NCBI RefSeq assembly: GCF_003952165.1
Contig: NZ_RXFT01000017.1
Coordinates: forward strand, 62,001 to 126,000
DNA length: 64,000 nucleotides
DNA from: Variovorax guangxiensis
GTDB taxonomy: Bacteria > Pseudomonadota > Gammaproteobacteria > Burkholderiales > Burkholderiaceae_C
Direction of reading: 5' to 3'
Each line of letters starts with the position of its first letter. Position 1 is the stretch's first letter. The notes beneath the pieces were generated by a model. The model ran no database searches. It was not told the origin of the DNA and was given only the letters and a program-made list of their open reading frames with translations. The position numbers and the translations under genes are program-made. Below, in pieces: positions 26,616-34,633 of the stretch.

Positions 26616-26934
26616 TTGAACCCGGCTGCTGCGCCAAGGATGCTCGTGTCCGCACCAGAGTTCAGGTCCGAGGTCGCGCAGGCATGCCGACAGCCGGGCG
26701 TGTCGATTGCGGCCGCGGCACTAGCCAATGGCCTGAACGCGAACATGGTTCGCAAATGGCTCATCGACGCCGAGACGCGACGCGGCACAGCGGCGTCGCC
26801 AATCTCGGCCGTGTCAGCCACGAATCTCAGCGCGCATTAACAGGCATGAGCCCTATGCGTACATCAGTGACGTGCCAGAGCAACTGCCGACGCACCCGGC
26901 CAGTCGCATCGACAAGTTGCTTTCGCCTCGGTGA
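26616..26934 (+). mobile_element. IS66-family remnant with internal deletion
   Basis: Two fragments abut. 26616-26840 encodes most of an IS66 TnpA-type accessory protein (FRSEVAQACRQPGVS and GLNANMVRKWL, the helix-turn-helix core), opening with a TTG and losing homology after about residue 55. 26845-26934 encodes only the C-terminal 30 residues of the TnpC transposase (HEPYAYISDVPEQLPTHPASRI, stop at 26934). tnpB and most of tnpC are missing. The element is dead and lies beside the truncated nitroreductase tail, suggesting it took part in that rearrangement. Confidence 0.75.
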
Positions 26935-26988
26935 TCAGCCGCTTCCTGACCGGCTGTTCGCAGGCCTTGCCGGCGATCATGTGACTTG

Positions 26989-27020
26989 GGCCGAACACAT
27001 ACCTCTTATCATGTTCGGCC
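26989..27020. promoter_or_regulatory. Perfect 9-bp inverted repeat before the secreted phosphoesterase-fold gene
   Basis: GGCCGAACA (26989-26997) and TGTTCGGCC (27012-27020) with a 14-base spacer end 35 bases before the start at 27056. No T tract follows, so an operator or leader hairpin is likelier than a terminator. It could also be part of the IS66 remnant end. Confidence 0.4.
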
Positions 27021-27055
27021 ACTGACCAATGAATCAGCATACCTTAGGAGGGCAT

Positions 27056-28267
27056 ATGCGGAGATGGCAAGTTGTGCTGGGGGCGGTACTCACTGGCTGG
27101 AGTCTGGGCGCTCACGCAGCGGAGTTGGGCATCGCGGCGTTCAACATCGCTTGGGCCGGTTCTGAGGCCGACTTCAACGAGCACATCCGGGTCTGTACCA
27201 GCCCCCAGGTGAACTGGTGCGACACACGTGCCAAGATCGTCAAGGGTGAAACGGCGCCCACACCTGAAGAAGATGCACGCGCGAAGCAGTGCCAAGCGGA
27301 CTTTGACACTGCCGCTGGCGGCGCCGGCAAGGGCCTGCTCGTCGCACCGTGCAACGCGTACAAGCTCACCGCGTCGAAGTGGAAGAAGGCGACGCCTGGG
27401 ATCTATGCCGAGAAGCTTGAGGGGCTACGCCAGACCGTCGATGGCCTCATCCGTGGGCGGCGCGTTGACGTAATCGCCTTCCAGGAGGTCCGCTCCGCCG
27501 ACGTTATCAAGGAGATCCTCGGCAGCCACTCGGCCGATTTCGATGCATGCGTCGCGGACCATACGTCGTTCCAGACGGTCGGATTCGCGTGGCGGCGCTC
27601 GGTGACGTCCAAGCCTGGGCAATGCACTCCTGAGACCGGCCTCGCGATCAAGGAGAACCTCCAGGATCCGGCGTCTCTGCGATACCTGCGGCCCGGGGTG
27701 GCCTTATTGCTCACCATCGGCAATGACCCCTTCACGCTGATGAACGTGCACCTCAAGTCCAACTGCGCCAATCTCATCACCAGCCCGGCCTTCAAGGGTC
27801 ATGAACTGACCGACCCGGACGCGGCCTGCCAGGTGCTGAACCGCCAGGTCGCGCCGCTGGAAGCCTGGATCGATGGTGTGGCCAAGACTTCACCCTTGTT
27901 GGTCGTGCTCGGGGACTTCAACCGCAGGCTGGACGAGGAGGCTGCCAAGCTGGTGGCCTCAAAGGACGTGCGCACGGACCACACGGATCCTGCGACACCG
28001 AACAAGACGGGGCCCAATGGCGAGGTCAGCTCCAGATTCCTCTGGCAGGAGCTATCCGACGGAGACCCCGCCCTGATTCAGGTTCCGCCGCCCGTGACGA
28101 CAGATTGCAAAGGGTTTGAAGGCCTGGACCACATCCTGATCAGCGCGGCGCTGAGCGCGCGACAGACCGGCCAGCCCTCGTCGGAGAAGGTCAAGGTCAA
28201 ACAAAAGGACAAGCAGGTCATCATGACCAGCGATCACTGTCCGCGGATCACCAGGCTCACCCTCTGA
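27056..28267 (+). CDS. Secreted endonuclease/exonuclease/phosphatase-family protein
   Basis: 403 aa. A signal peptide (MRRWQVVLGAVLTGWSL, cleavage after AHA) is followed by an EEP fold: GIAAFNIAW, metal-binding Glu in VIAFQEVRS, MNVHLKSNC, VVLGDFNRRLD and the terminal catalytic TSDHCPRI. Several cysteines suggest disulfides, fitting a periplasmic or secreted enzyme, possibly a nuclease. The ATG at 27056 was chosen over 27029 because TAGGAGGG lies 4-5 bases before it and the signal peptide then starts correctly. Confidence 0.85.
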   Translation: MRRWQVVLGAVLTGWSLGAHAAELGIAAFNIAWAGSEADFNEHIRVCTSPQVNWCDTRAKIVKGETAPTPEEDARAKQCQADFDTAAGGAGKGLLVAPCNAYKLTASKWKKATPGIYAEKLEGLRQTVDGLIRGRRVDVIAFQEVRSADVIKEILGSHSADFDACVADHTSFQTVGFAWRRSVTSKPGQCTPETGLAIKENLQDPASLRYLRPGVALLLTIGNDPFTLMNVHLKSNCANLITSPAFKGHELTDPDAACQVLNRQVAPLEAWIDGVAKTSPLLVVLGDFNRRLDEEAAKLVASKDVRTDHTDPATPNKTGPNGEVSSRFLWQELSDGDPALIQVPPPVTTDCKGFEGLDHILISAALSARQTGQPSSEKVKVKQKDKQVIMTSDHCPRITRLTL

Positions 28268-28333
28268 CCTCGCGCTATCCGGCGAGCCCCCCTTAACGGC
28301 CGGCCAGGCACCGGCCTCACGCCCCTTCAATCT

Positions 28334-29515
28334 ATGAAAATCGAAGTTCGCAATGCCGCCGAACTGGCTGCTTGGTTGGCGCTCCCCGGACCGGCCGTCA
28401 TCCAAGATCTCGACCTTACTGCAGCGTCAGCGGAGATCGCCAAGCGCGACCTCGCCGGCTGTGCATTCCTGGGCTGTGTCATGACCCCTGGTCTGGCCAA
28501 GGCGGCGGGGGAAGCGCACTGTCTAGTACTCCCGCCCATTAAAGCGTCGGATGAAGCCCCCTTCAATCCGTACTCAGTGAGCATGTACACGCCGGGCGAG
28601 CTCTACGATGGCTATGACCCGGACGATGCTGACACCTACGACAAGTATTTCGACCGCAAGGTATACCTCTCGTACATGTCCCTCGGCCCGCCGGCTGAGC
28701 TCAAGCCGGTGGCAGCCGATGTCCTGCTGCTGCGCCGGATGCATGACGCTACGATCGCCACCGCGCTGGACAGCTTCGTCAAGGGTACGCAGGGACGCAT
28801 CGTCGCCATCATGGGTGGCCACGATCGGGCTCGCAACGACGCGCTCTACCTTGACGTGGCACTGTTGGCGCTGGAGTTGACGCGCAAGAACTACATCATC
28901 GCCACAGGCGGTGGTCCTGGCCTCATGGAGGCCGCCAACCTAGGCGCCTACGCGGCCGGATTTGCTGACCCAGAAGCCGTGGTGAAGGCGTCCGTCGAGC
29001 TGTTGAAGACGGCCCCGACGTACAAGGACGCGAACTGGCTGAAGGTCGGCTACCAAGTGTGGAAGGAGCTGGGTAAACCGGTCGACTTAGAGAAGAGCCG
29101 CAACCTCGGCATCCCTACTTGGTTCTACGGGCACGAGCCGCCAAACTTGTTCGCCACTGACATCGCCAAGTACTTCGAGAACAGCGTTCGGGAGGAAGGC
29201 TTGCTGGCCATCGCTCATTCGGGCGTGCTCTTCGCCGAAGGCAATGGTGGCACCGTGCAGGAGATCTTCCAGGACGCCTGCCAGAACTACTACCGCACCT
29301 ACGCACAGCTGAAGAGCCCGATGGTGCTGCTGGGAACCGCGTACTGGAACTCGGCCTATTCCGACTACAGCAATCCCGCCGATCGCCGACGGCCGGTGTA
29401 TCCAGTACTGAAGAAGCTGGCTTTCGAAAAGGGTTTCGCCGACTACGTCCACATCACTGATAGCACGGCCGACGCGATCGATTTCATCGTCAAACACCCG
29501 GCTGTCAAAGCCTAG
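28334..29515 (+). CDS. LOG/TIGR00725-like Rossmann-fold protein
   Basis: 393 aa. The C-terminal two-thirds carry the lysine-decarboxylase-like/LOG signature: IVAIMGGHD, IIATGGGPGLMEAANLGAYAAG, and GVLFAEGNGGTVQEIFQDA in place of the usual PGGxGTxxE. LOG proteins cleave nucleoside monophosphates, and relatives occur in DNA-uptake and defence proteins. The N-terminal 120 residues (leucine-rich start, PGELYDGYDPDD) are an extension not found in short LOG enzymes. It stands alone on the plus strand. Substrate unknown. Confidence 0.72.
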   Translation: MKIEVRNAAELAAWLALPGPAVIQDLDLTAASAEIAKRDLAGCAFLGCVMTPGLAKAAGEAHCLVLPPIKASDEAPFNPYSVSMYTPGELYDGYDPDDADTYDKYFDRKVYLSYMSLGPPAELKPVAADVLLLRRMHDATIATALDSFVKGTQGRIVAIMGGHDRARNDALYLDVALLALELTRKNYIIATGGGPGLMEAANLGAYAAGFADPEAVVKASVELLKTAPTYKDANWLKVGYQVWKELGKPVDLEKSRNLGIPTWFYGHEPPNLFATDIAKYFENSVREEGLLAIAHSGVLFAEGNGGTVQEIFQDACQNYYRTYAQLKSPMVLLGTAYWNSAYSDYSNPADRRRPVYPVLKKLAFEKGFADYVHITDSTADAIDFIVKHPAVKA

Positions 29516-29568
29516 TCGTCCGCCAGGGTGCTGGGCGCCCGTGACGATCAGAGAAGGGGAGAACGAGC

Positions 29569-29725
29569 ATGAAGCTCGTCCGAGATAGTCATTAAGAACT
29601 TCAGGCTGCCGCAGGATGTGCGCATGCAGCTAGGCACAACGGTATCACAACGATCCTGGTGGGCCCTAATAACAGCGGCAAGACTCAACCATCGAGACAA
29701 TGCTGGCGCTCCTGCAAAGGCCGAT
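29569..29725 (+). pseudogene. Truncated, frameshifted AAA/OLD-type ATPase N-terminus
   Basis: After an ATG with a purine-rich site, the reading passes through frames that together spell the start of an OLD-like or AAA_15 ATPase: IVIKNFRLPQD, TTILVGPNNSGKT (Walker A), then after a frame change TIETMLALL. No ATPase body follows. The rest of the gap to 30063 holds only short frames without recognisable content. Confidence 0.6.
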
Positions 29726-30063
29726 CAAGCAGTTGTCAATCACCATCCTGACCGTGGGTGACTGGCTGTCGAAGGTGAGTTGGCCGTACGCCTACGTCTC
29801 GGACACTTGGCACGAAATCGTGAAGATCTGGGTGTCTGACCAAGCCTCGCCCTGCGGCCGCCATCTGCAGGGCATCCTCCGGATAACGGGACAAGAGCAC
29901 GCCCATGGCAATATTGACCCCCAATGTGCATGGTCACTTGCGCGGGCGATAGAGGCACCTCCATCGGACTTGATCGCCTGACCCGGCCGCGCCTTGGAGC
30001 AAGTTGCCGAAGAGAAGCGACCATGGTTGACAACGATCTCCACCGACGAAACCGCGGGAAAGA

Positions 30064-30699
30064 ATGAACTCCGCAGTAAACCTACCAGCACCACAACGCG
30101 AGCGACTGCCGATCGCGCAGCGCCGGGCCGAAGAAAAGCTGAGCCAAATAGTTCCAGATCCGGCAGCCTTGCGGCTGCTGAACACCGCCAGGCACGCCAG
30201 TAGTGCAAGGCAACGGGTGATCTGGCTGCAGCGTGCGGCTTCTGCCTGGTCGAAGCCGCTGCAAACAGTTGCTGCATGCAGAAAGGGTTGCGACCACTGC
30301 TGCCACATTCCGCTGACCGTCACACAGGTCGAAGCGGAATTGATCGGAAAGGCCATTGGTCGACGACCGACGCCTCCGGCGACTTCGGTACACCTCCTCG
30401 AGCTTGGCGACCATGCTCAAGATTGGAAGACCGCGCAAACGCAGCTGCAAGCCTCAGCGCCAGCAGGCCCATGTCCGTTCCTGGTCGACCACCAGTGCGG
30501 AATCTACGAGGTTCGTCCGCTCGCCTGCCGGGTCTTGCTGAACCTAGACGACGATGAGCTGCTGTGCCAAAAGGTCGAAGGCGTCGAGGTGCCGGTGCCT
30601 TATGCCAACGCCATGCAACTCAAGGCCCACTACTTGGCGCTTCAACCTGCTGGCGTGTTGGCAGACATACGGGCCTTCTTCCCTCCGCAGCACTCGTAG
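30064..30699 (+). CDS. YkgJ-family cysteine-cluster protein
   Basis: 211 aa. The cysteine pattern CRKGCDHCCHIPLTVT (about residues 77-92) and CPFLVDHQCGIYEVRPLACR (about 142-161) is that of the YkgJ/UPF0153 family, thought to bind a metal or iron-sulfur cluster. The N-terminal 70 residues are helical. It lies alone on the plus strand, convergent with the protease operon. Function unknown. Confidence 0.85.
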   Translation: MNSAVNLPAPQRERLPIAQRRAEEKLSQIVPDPAALRLLNTARHASSARQRVIWLQRAASAWSKPLQTVAACRKGCDHCCHIPLTVTQVEAELIGKAIGRRPTPPATSVHLLELGDHAQDWKTAQTQLQASAPAGPCPFLVDHQCGIYEVRPLACRVLLNLDDDELLCQKVEGVEVPVPYANAMQLKAHYLALQPAGVLADIRAFFPPQHS

Positions 30700-30720
30700 T
30701 TCTACGGGAACGAAAACAGT

Positions 30721-30942
30721 TCAATAGGACTTAATCGGCCCCACGACCTCAAATACGAGCGGGACGCCCTCTACCTCAGTCGGAAGGTTCCGCCCAATGA
30801 CCGGCTTCTCAAGATTGACTTTTACGGCATAGCCCTTCCCACGCCGTGTCAATCCGATTCCCCGCAAGCCGGGGACTCGGGAAAGCACGACCTTCGCCCG
30901 AATCTTCGCTGCCCGAGCGTCGTCGATGGTTGCCGTAGCCAT
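30721..30942 (-). CDS. Small protein, stand-alone protease-companion domain
   Basis: 73 aa. After a charged helix comes a short beta unit, GIGLTRRGKGYAVKVNLEKP, ending in EVEGVPLVFEVVGPI. The same pattern (G-x-G near a basic turn, then alternating V/L, then P/E) is seen in the N-terminal region of the upstream trypsin-like protein and, from memory, in many bacterial trypsin-like peptidases. It starts one base after the protease stop, so they are an operon. It may serve as inhibitor, propeptide or substrate adaptor (inferred). Confidence 0.75.
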   Translation of the reverse strand: MATATIDDARAAKIRAKVVLSRVPGLRGIGLTRRGKGYAVKVNLEKPVIGRNLPTEVEGVPLVFEVVGPIKSY

Positions 30943-30943
30943 G

Positions 30944-31957
30944 TCAGCATATTAGCTCAACCTTCAAGGCCTTGAGCACATCATGGATGGGGTTGGCATA
31001 AGTCAAGCCGGCGTTATTCCGTCCCCCAGATTCGGATCCGGCAAAAAGCAGCGCTACGGCCTCATTCCGCGAATTTACGATCAAGGATCCGCTGTCGCCT
31101 CCATCCGAGAAAGGCCGCGCGCCGATGCCTTCAATCTCGATCGTTTGATCAAAGCTGAGGTTTCCTTGTTCGTAGGCCACGACGACGTCGTCCAATTCGA
31201 ATGCCGTCACCCGGCCCTTGGTCAAACCCGTCGTTCGCCCTAGCTTGGCAACTCTCGCGCCCTCATTTATGCCGGCAGACGCCAGACCCGCTAGCTTGCC
31301 AAGGCCTCTGATCGAGGAGGAATCGTACTGAGCACCTTCGAGGCCAAGTTTGGCGATCGCGCAGTCCACAAGGTTGTGTCTTTTTTTCAGCGGGATGAAA
31401 TTACTGAGTTCCGCAACCTTGTCCTTCGAAGGGGTCCCATTGTCCAACCGCCCCGGCTGGAGGACGGCATCGCCGATAACGCCCAAGTTCTCCTTGGCCA
31501 GCACATGATTGTTGGAAAGAATGAAGGTGACCCACTCTCCATCGATAGCGCGTTGCACAAAGCAGCCCAAGGTGCCTGCAGTAATGTCTCGATGTCCGAC
31601 AGAGATTCCAATCTTTAGCGGGCGATGACGACGCTGCTCCCAAGACAAAGCAGCACGCTTTTGGATACGCCCGACAAACTTGATGTCGATCTCCCCTCTG
31701 GCCATCTCCGTCAGACGAGTCAATTCTGGGCGATCCAGTAAGCTTCGACGTTGCAGTCTGATCGCCAAGCGGTATTCCTTGCTCGTGGGATGCTGAGAGA
31801 CACCGAGCGCCATGAAACGCTCAGGTTGCGCATTTCGCACCGTTTTCAGATCCGAGGCGGCACGGGCAAATCTTGCCGTGACAACGCTCTCAATCATCGG
31901 CTCGACAATACGCTGCACGGCGAGCGCCTTCAATTCACGAACTGAATCGAGTTCCAC
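30944..31957 (-). CDS. Trypsin-like serine peptidase
   Basis: 337 aa from a GTG at 31957 preceded by GGAGG at seven bases. The longer frame up to 32215 lacks a ribosome site. Catalytic triad: His151 (ILSNNHVLA), Asp198 (LVDCAIAKL) and Ser289 (GDSGSLIV), with GARVAKLGRTTGLTKG between. No signal peptide is present, so the enzyme is cytoplasmic, like plant NAL1-type relatives. It lies 151 bases after the nitroreductase gene on the same strand and may belong to the QueC operon. A cytoplasmic protease in such a setting could be a conditionally activated effector (inferred). Confidence 0.85.
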   Translation of the reverse strand: MELDSVRELKALAVQRIVEPMIESVVTARFARAASDLKTVRNAQPERFMALGVSQHPTSKEYRLAIRLQRRSLLDRPELTRLTEMARGEIDIKFVGRIQKRAALSWEQRRHRPLKIGISVGHRDITAGTLGCFVQRAIDGEWVTFILSNNHVLAKENLGVIGDAVLQPGRLDNGTPSKDKVAELSNFIPLKKRHNLVDCAIAKLGLEGAQYDSSSIRGLGKLAGLASAGINEGARVAKLGRTTGLTKGRVTAFELDDVVVAYEQGNLSFDQTIEIEGIGARPFSDGGDSGSLIVNSRNEAVALLFAGSESGGRNNAGLTYANPIHDVLKALKVELIC

Positions 31958-32091
31958 CTTACTGCCTCCGATGCTGCATTGGTCGTTTTTCGGCCACGAC
32001 CTTTGGGTTTGACTGGATTTGACCAGAGCATTGCCCGCCGAGTCATAGCTGAACATCCCATATTCGAGTGGCGCTGGTCGACGAAACAGTC

Positions 32092-32165
32092 GCCATCGGC
32101 AAGTCAAATCACACGCGAGCGCCCACAAGCGCCGCGCCGACCCCCGCCAGCCCCGGCTCATCGAC
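32092..32165. repeat. Direct repeat, copy 2 (3' end of nitroreductase gene)
   Basis: Partner of 26455-26523, same orientation, about 80 percent identical by eye. This copy belongs to the intact nitroreductase gene. The two copies bracket 5.6 kb that holds the IS66 remnant, the EEP, LOG, YkgJ and protease genes. Confidence 0.7.
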
Positions 32166-32798
32166 GAGCTTTCCGGCCCAGGGTTCTCCTGTGATCCCCA
32201 GCGGCACAAAAGCAAGACCCAGCGCTTCGGCCGCCAAGCTCAGATACCCCAACAAGATGCCGGCATCGCGCCATACGAGACTATCGGAGTTGAGGTATTT
32301 CGCAGCGGTCTTTCCCGGCTCTGCGACGAGAAGCAAGAGCGTGGCTGCGGGTGCCGTGACCAGTTCATCCATCGCCTTTCGTACGACATGCACATCGGGG
32401 CCACCAGGCACCGACACGAGTTCATGCCCCATCGGGTCATATCTATTCCAGCCACCAAGCTCAAGGTTCTGGGCGATCAGGTGCACGGGATGGATCGCGC
32501 CGGCAGAAGGTGATGGCCGCTGCGTCAGAGGAAACCCAAGATGCTGCGGACCACACGCCAACTGCTGATTGGCCAGCGCAAGCAGCCACCCCAGTCGATC
32601 CAGCGGCAGCGGCGCGAACTCGCGCGCCGAGCGTCGACGGATTGCGAGGTCCATGAAGGATCGTTTGAAGAGGGAGTCATCCGACGACAGCTTCGCCAGC
32701 GGCTGCAAAGGGATTCGCTTGCCTTGCGGCCAATGCACAGGCGTGTAGCGCTGCGCTTCGGAGCGTGGCCGGGGATTCCCCAGATCAAGCCATGTCAC
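32109..32798 (-). CDS. Nitroreductase-family flavoprotein
   Basis: 229 aa from a GTG at 32798 with AGGAG seven bases upstream, inside the end of the QueC-like gene (14-base overlap). Features: AIRRRSAREFAPLPLDRLGWLLALAN (FMN-contacting N-terminal arginines), SAGAIHPVHLI, DAGILLGYLSLAAEALGLAFVPLG. The spacing fits SagB/ThcOx-like or TOMM-type dehydrogenases as well as classical nitroreductases. Together with the QueC-like enzyme it may reduce or oxidise a deazaguanine-type adduct (inferred). Confidence 0.82.
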   Translation of the reverse strand: MTWLDLGNPRPRSEAQRYTPVHWPQGKRIPLQPLAKLSSDDSLFKRSFMDLAIRRRSAREFAPLPLDRLGWLLALANQQLACGPQHLGFPLTQRPSPSAGAIHPVHLIAQNLELGGWNRYDPMGHELVSVPGGPDVHVVRKAMDELVTAPAATLLLLVAEPGKTAAKYLNSDSLVWRDAGILLGYLSLAAEALGLAFVPLGITGEPWAGKLVDEPGLAGVGAALVGARV

Positions 32799-33381
32799 GC
32801 TGCAGCTCTTCGAGCACTTCGAAGTACTTGTTGCACCCGCGGCACTGAGCACATGCCACGTTGGCCTTGTGGCAGCTGTGCGCCCAAGCCAGCTGGTCCA
32901 GAGGAACCCGCGCCAGCCGCACCAGTTCGGCCGTGGAGAGTTCGATGGCCGGCGCTTCGACTCGCATGCCACCTTCCTGCAGATTCAACAAGCGATCCAG
33001 CGCATCGACAAATTCCTGCGTCCCATCCCGATGACTGCCGTCGGACTTCACGGTCCCCAGCCACAGATGGGAGACGCCGAGTGAAATCGCCTTCATTGCG
33101 GCGAGCGTCGCCAGGAGCTGATTGCGATAGGGCCACCAATCGCTCGCGGGTGCATTGGGATCGGCCTTGCCTCCGGCCATGTCGCCCGAACCCAGCGCGC
33201 GGCAATCGACGCGCAGGATGTGATGGTCGATATCGAGGACTGCACAGATGGCCTTCGAAGCCCGCAGCTCCGCTTCAGCCGCCAGTTGCCCATAGTCGAT
33301 GGTGATCGCGATGTCAGGACGCTTCCACCAGGCAATGCTGAGGGAATCCATCCCGCCCGACAAGAGCAGCGCCGTCTTCAT
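32785..33381 (-). CDS. QueC-like ATP-pyrophosphatase (7-cyano-7-deazaguanine synthase family)
   Basis: 198 aa, about 30 residues shorter than housekeeping QueC. The PP-loop SGGMDS (8-13), the WWPYRNQLLATLAA segment (83-96) and a zinc site Cys170, 177, 180, 183 (C-x6-C-x2-C-x2-C) are intact, so catalysis of an ATP-dependent amide or nitrile formation on a carboxy-deazaguanine is plausible. It is not beside queD/queE/folE. It is ATGA-coupled to a PfkB-deoxyribosyltransferase fusion and overlaps a nitroreductase gene. QueC homologues with altered roles are known in type IV CBASS and Qat anti-phage systems, so a defence or protein-modification role is the main alternative to queuosine synthesis. 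Confidence 0.88.
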   Translation of the reverse strand: MKTALLLSGGMDSLSIAWWKRPDIAITIDYGQLAAEAELRASKAICAVLDIDHHILRVDCRALGSGDMAGGKADPNAPASDWWPYRNQLLATLAAMKAISLGVSHLWLGTVKSDGSHRDGTQEFVDALDRLLNLQEGGMRVEAPAIELSTAELVRLARVPLDQLAWAHSCHKANVACAQCRGCNKYFEVLEELQRDMA

Positions 33382-34622
33382 AGGCTCGCAGCCAGCCAGA
33401 TCGCCCGATAGACAGCACCAACATAGTCCTTGGCGAGGATGCAGCCCGAGCCCTCGATCATTTTCTTGTTCTCTTCGCTTTCGTTCTCGCAGTAGACGAT
33501 GACGGGTTTGTTCAAGGCCCGCGCATATCCGATCTCGTAGATCGTCCCCGAATCGAGGCCGTCACCGATTGCGAACACGAAATCGGCATCCTTGATCCCG
33601 TCCAGGTCCTTCGACACCACGTCGTCAGCCGACCCCAGGCCAACGTCGTGATACGGCGAAAACACTGTGAGCCCCATGCTGCGCAAGTTGTCCCGCGCCT
33701 GCTCGATCAACCACAGTTGCGCCAGCGTGAAAAACGGTCCCGCAAGATACACGGTCGGTCGCCAGCCCGCCGCATAGCGCTCAGACACGGCGATCGCAGG
33801 AGGATCGAACGCAGCCAATGATTCAGGCGTCGCGAAGGAGCGCGTCTCACAGTAGAACGCCGTCGCCTTCGATGCCAAGTCGGCGCTCTCGGCGGGAGTG
33901 CAACCACGCTGCATCCACTGGTGTGCGAAGTGGGCGACGAAGTTGTCGCCCGAGCCAATCTTCCACACCTCCTGCGAACGGTAGGCCGGCACGGCATGGA
34001 CGTTCGTGCCGTCAAAGACAAGCGCCCCTCGCGGCCCACGCTTGATGACCACGACACTGGCTCCGTGCGTTTGCAGCAACTCTCTGGCCATCTCTTCGAC
34101 GGGCACGTCCGTCTTTCCCGTCATCAGCGAGGCCTCGTGCTGGTTCAGAACGAGTGCGAGCTCCTTGGCGGTGGATCCGTTTTCATGGAACGGCCGCGGA
34201 TTCAGCGCATTCTGCGGGTCGTAGACGACCCGATCACCGTGAACCCGTGCATCACTCTCCAGCATCCCGAAGCGAACGATGCGCCGCGAGCTGACCTCGA
34301 TTTCAGGAAGTGGTTCGGCGACGCCATGGATGCGCGGCGTTTCCAGTCCATGGTGATAGTCGAAAGCCACCGACGTCGACGCCATTCGCGTCCGGATGAA
34401 CATGGAGGTTTTAGAAAACGCGGCCCACTGGGCGATGACATCGGCACTACGGGGATCGACATATCCGTGCAGTTCCACAGCGCCGCGCATTGCCGCAATC
34501 GCAGAAGCAGCCCTGCCAGCCGAACCAAAGATCTCGCGCCACCGAGGGCGCATGCATCGCTCGTGATAGATGCCACCCACGACCGCGATCGGATCCTCGG
34601 ATATCGCCCCTGATGCATCCAT
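33378..34622 (-). CDS. PfkB-family kinase fused to nucleoside 2-deoxyribosyltransferase
   Basis: 414 aa. Residues 1-285 form a PfkB/ribokinase-like domain with the catalytic IGSGDNF (222-228) and KRGPRGALVF (194-203). It opens with IAVVGGIYHE. Residues 289-414 are a nucleoside 2-deoxyribosyltransferase: YLAGPFF (292-298) and LDSGTIYEIGYA (356-367) with the nucleophile Glu363. The pair could cleave or swap a nucleobase and phosphorylate the sugar. The ATG at 34622 lies 11 bases after the small Gly-rich gene, and the stop is ATGA-coupled to the QueC-like gene. The longer upstream frame overlaps the small gene and was rejected. Confidence 0.85.
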   Translation of the reverse strand: MDASGAISEDPIAVVGGIYHERCMRPRWREIFGSAGRAASAIAAMRGAVELHGYVDPRSADVIAQWAAFSKTSMFIRTRMASTSVAFDYHHGLETPRIHGVAEPLPEIEVSSRRIVRFGMLESDARVHGDRVVYDPQNALNPRPFHENGSTAKELALVLNQHEASLMTGKTDVPVEEMARELLQTHGASVVVIKRGPRGALVFDGTNVHAVPAYRSQEVWKIGSGDNFVAHFAHQWMQRGCTPAESADLASKATAFYCETRSFATPESLAAFDPPAIAVSERYAAGWRPTVYLAGPFFTLAQLWLIEQARDNLRSMGLTVFSPYHDVGLGSADDVVSKDLDGIKDADFVFAIGDGLDSGTIYEIGYARALNKPVIVYCENESEENKKMIEGSGCILAKDYVGAVYRAIWLAASL

Positions 34623-34633
34623 AGGGCGTGATG

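Noticed and set aside
29700..29981. 93-codon plus-strand frame after the ATPase remnant
   Set aside because: Only its first codons continue the broken ATPase; the rest has no recognisable content.
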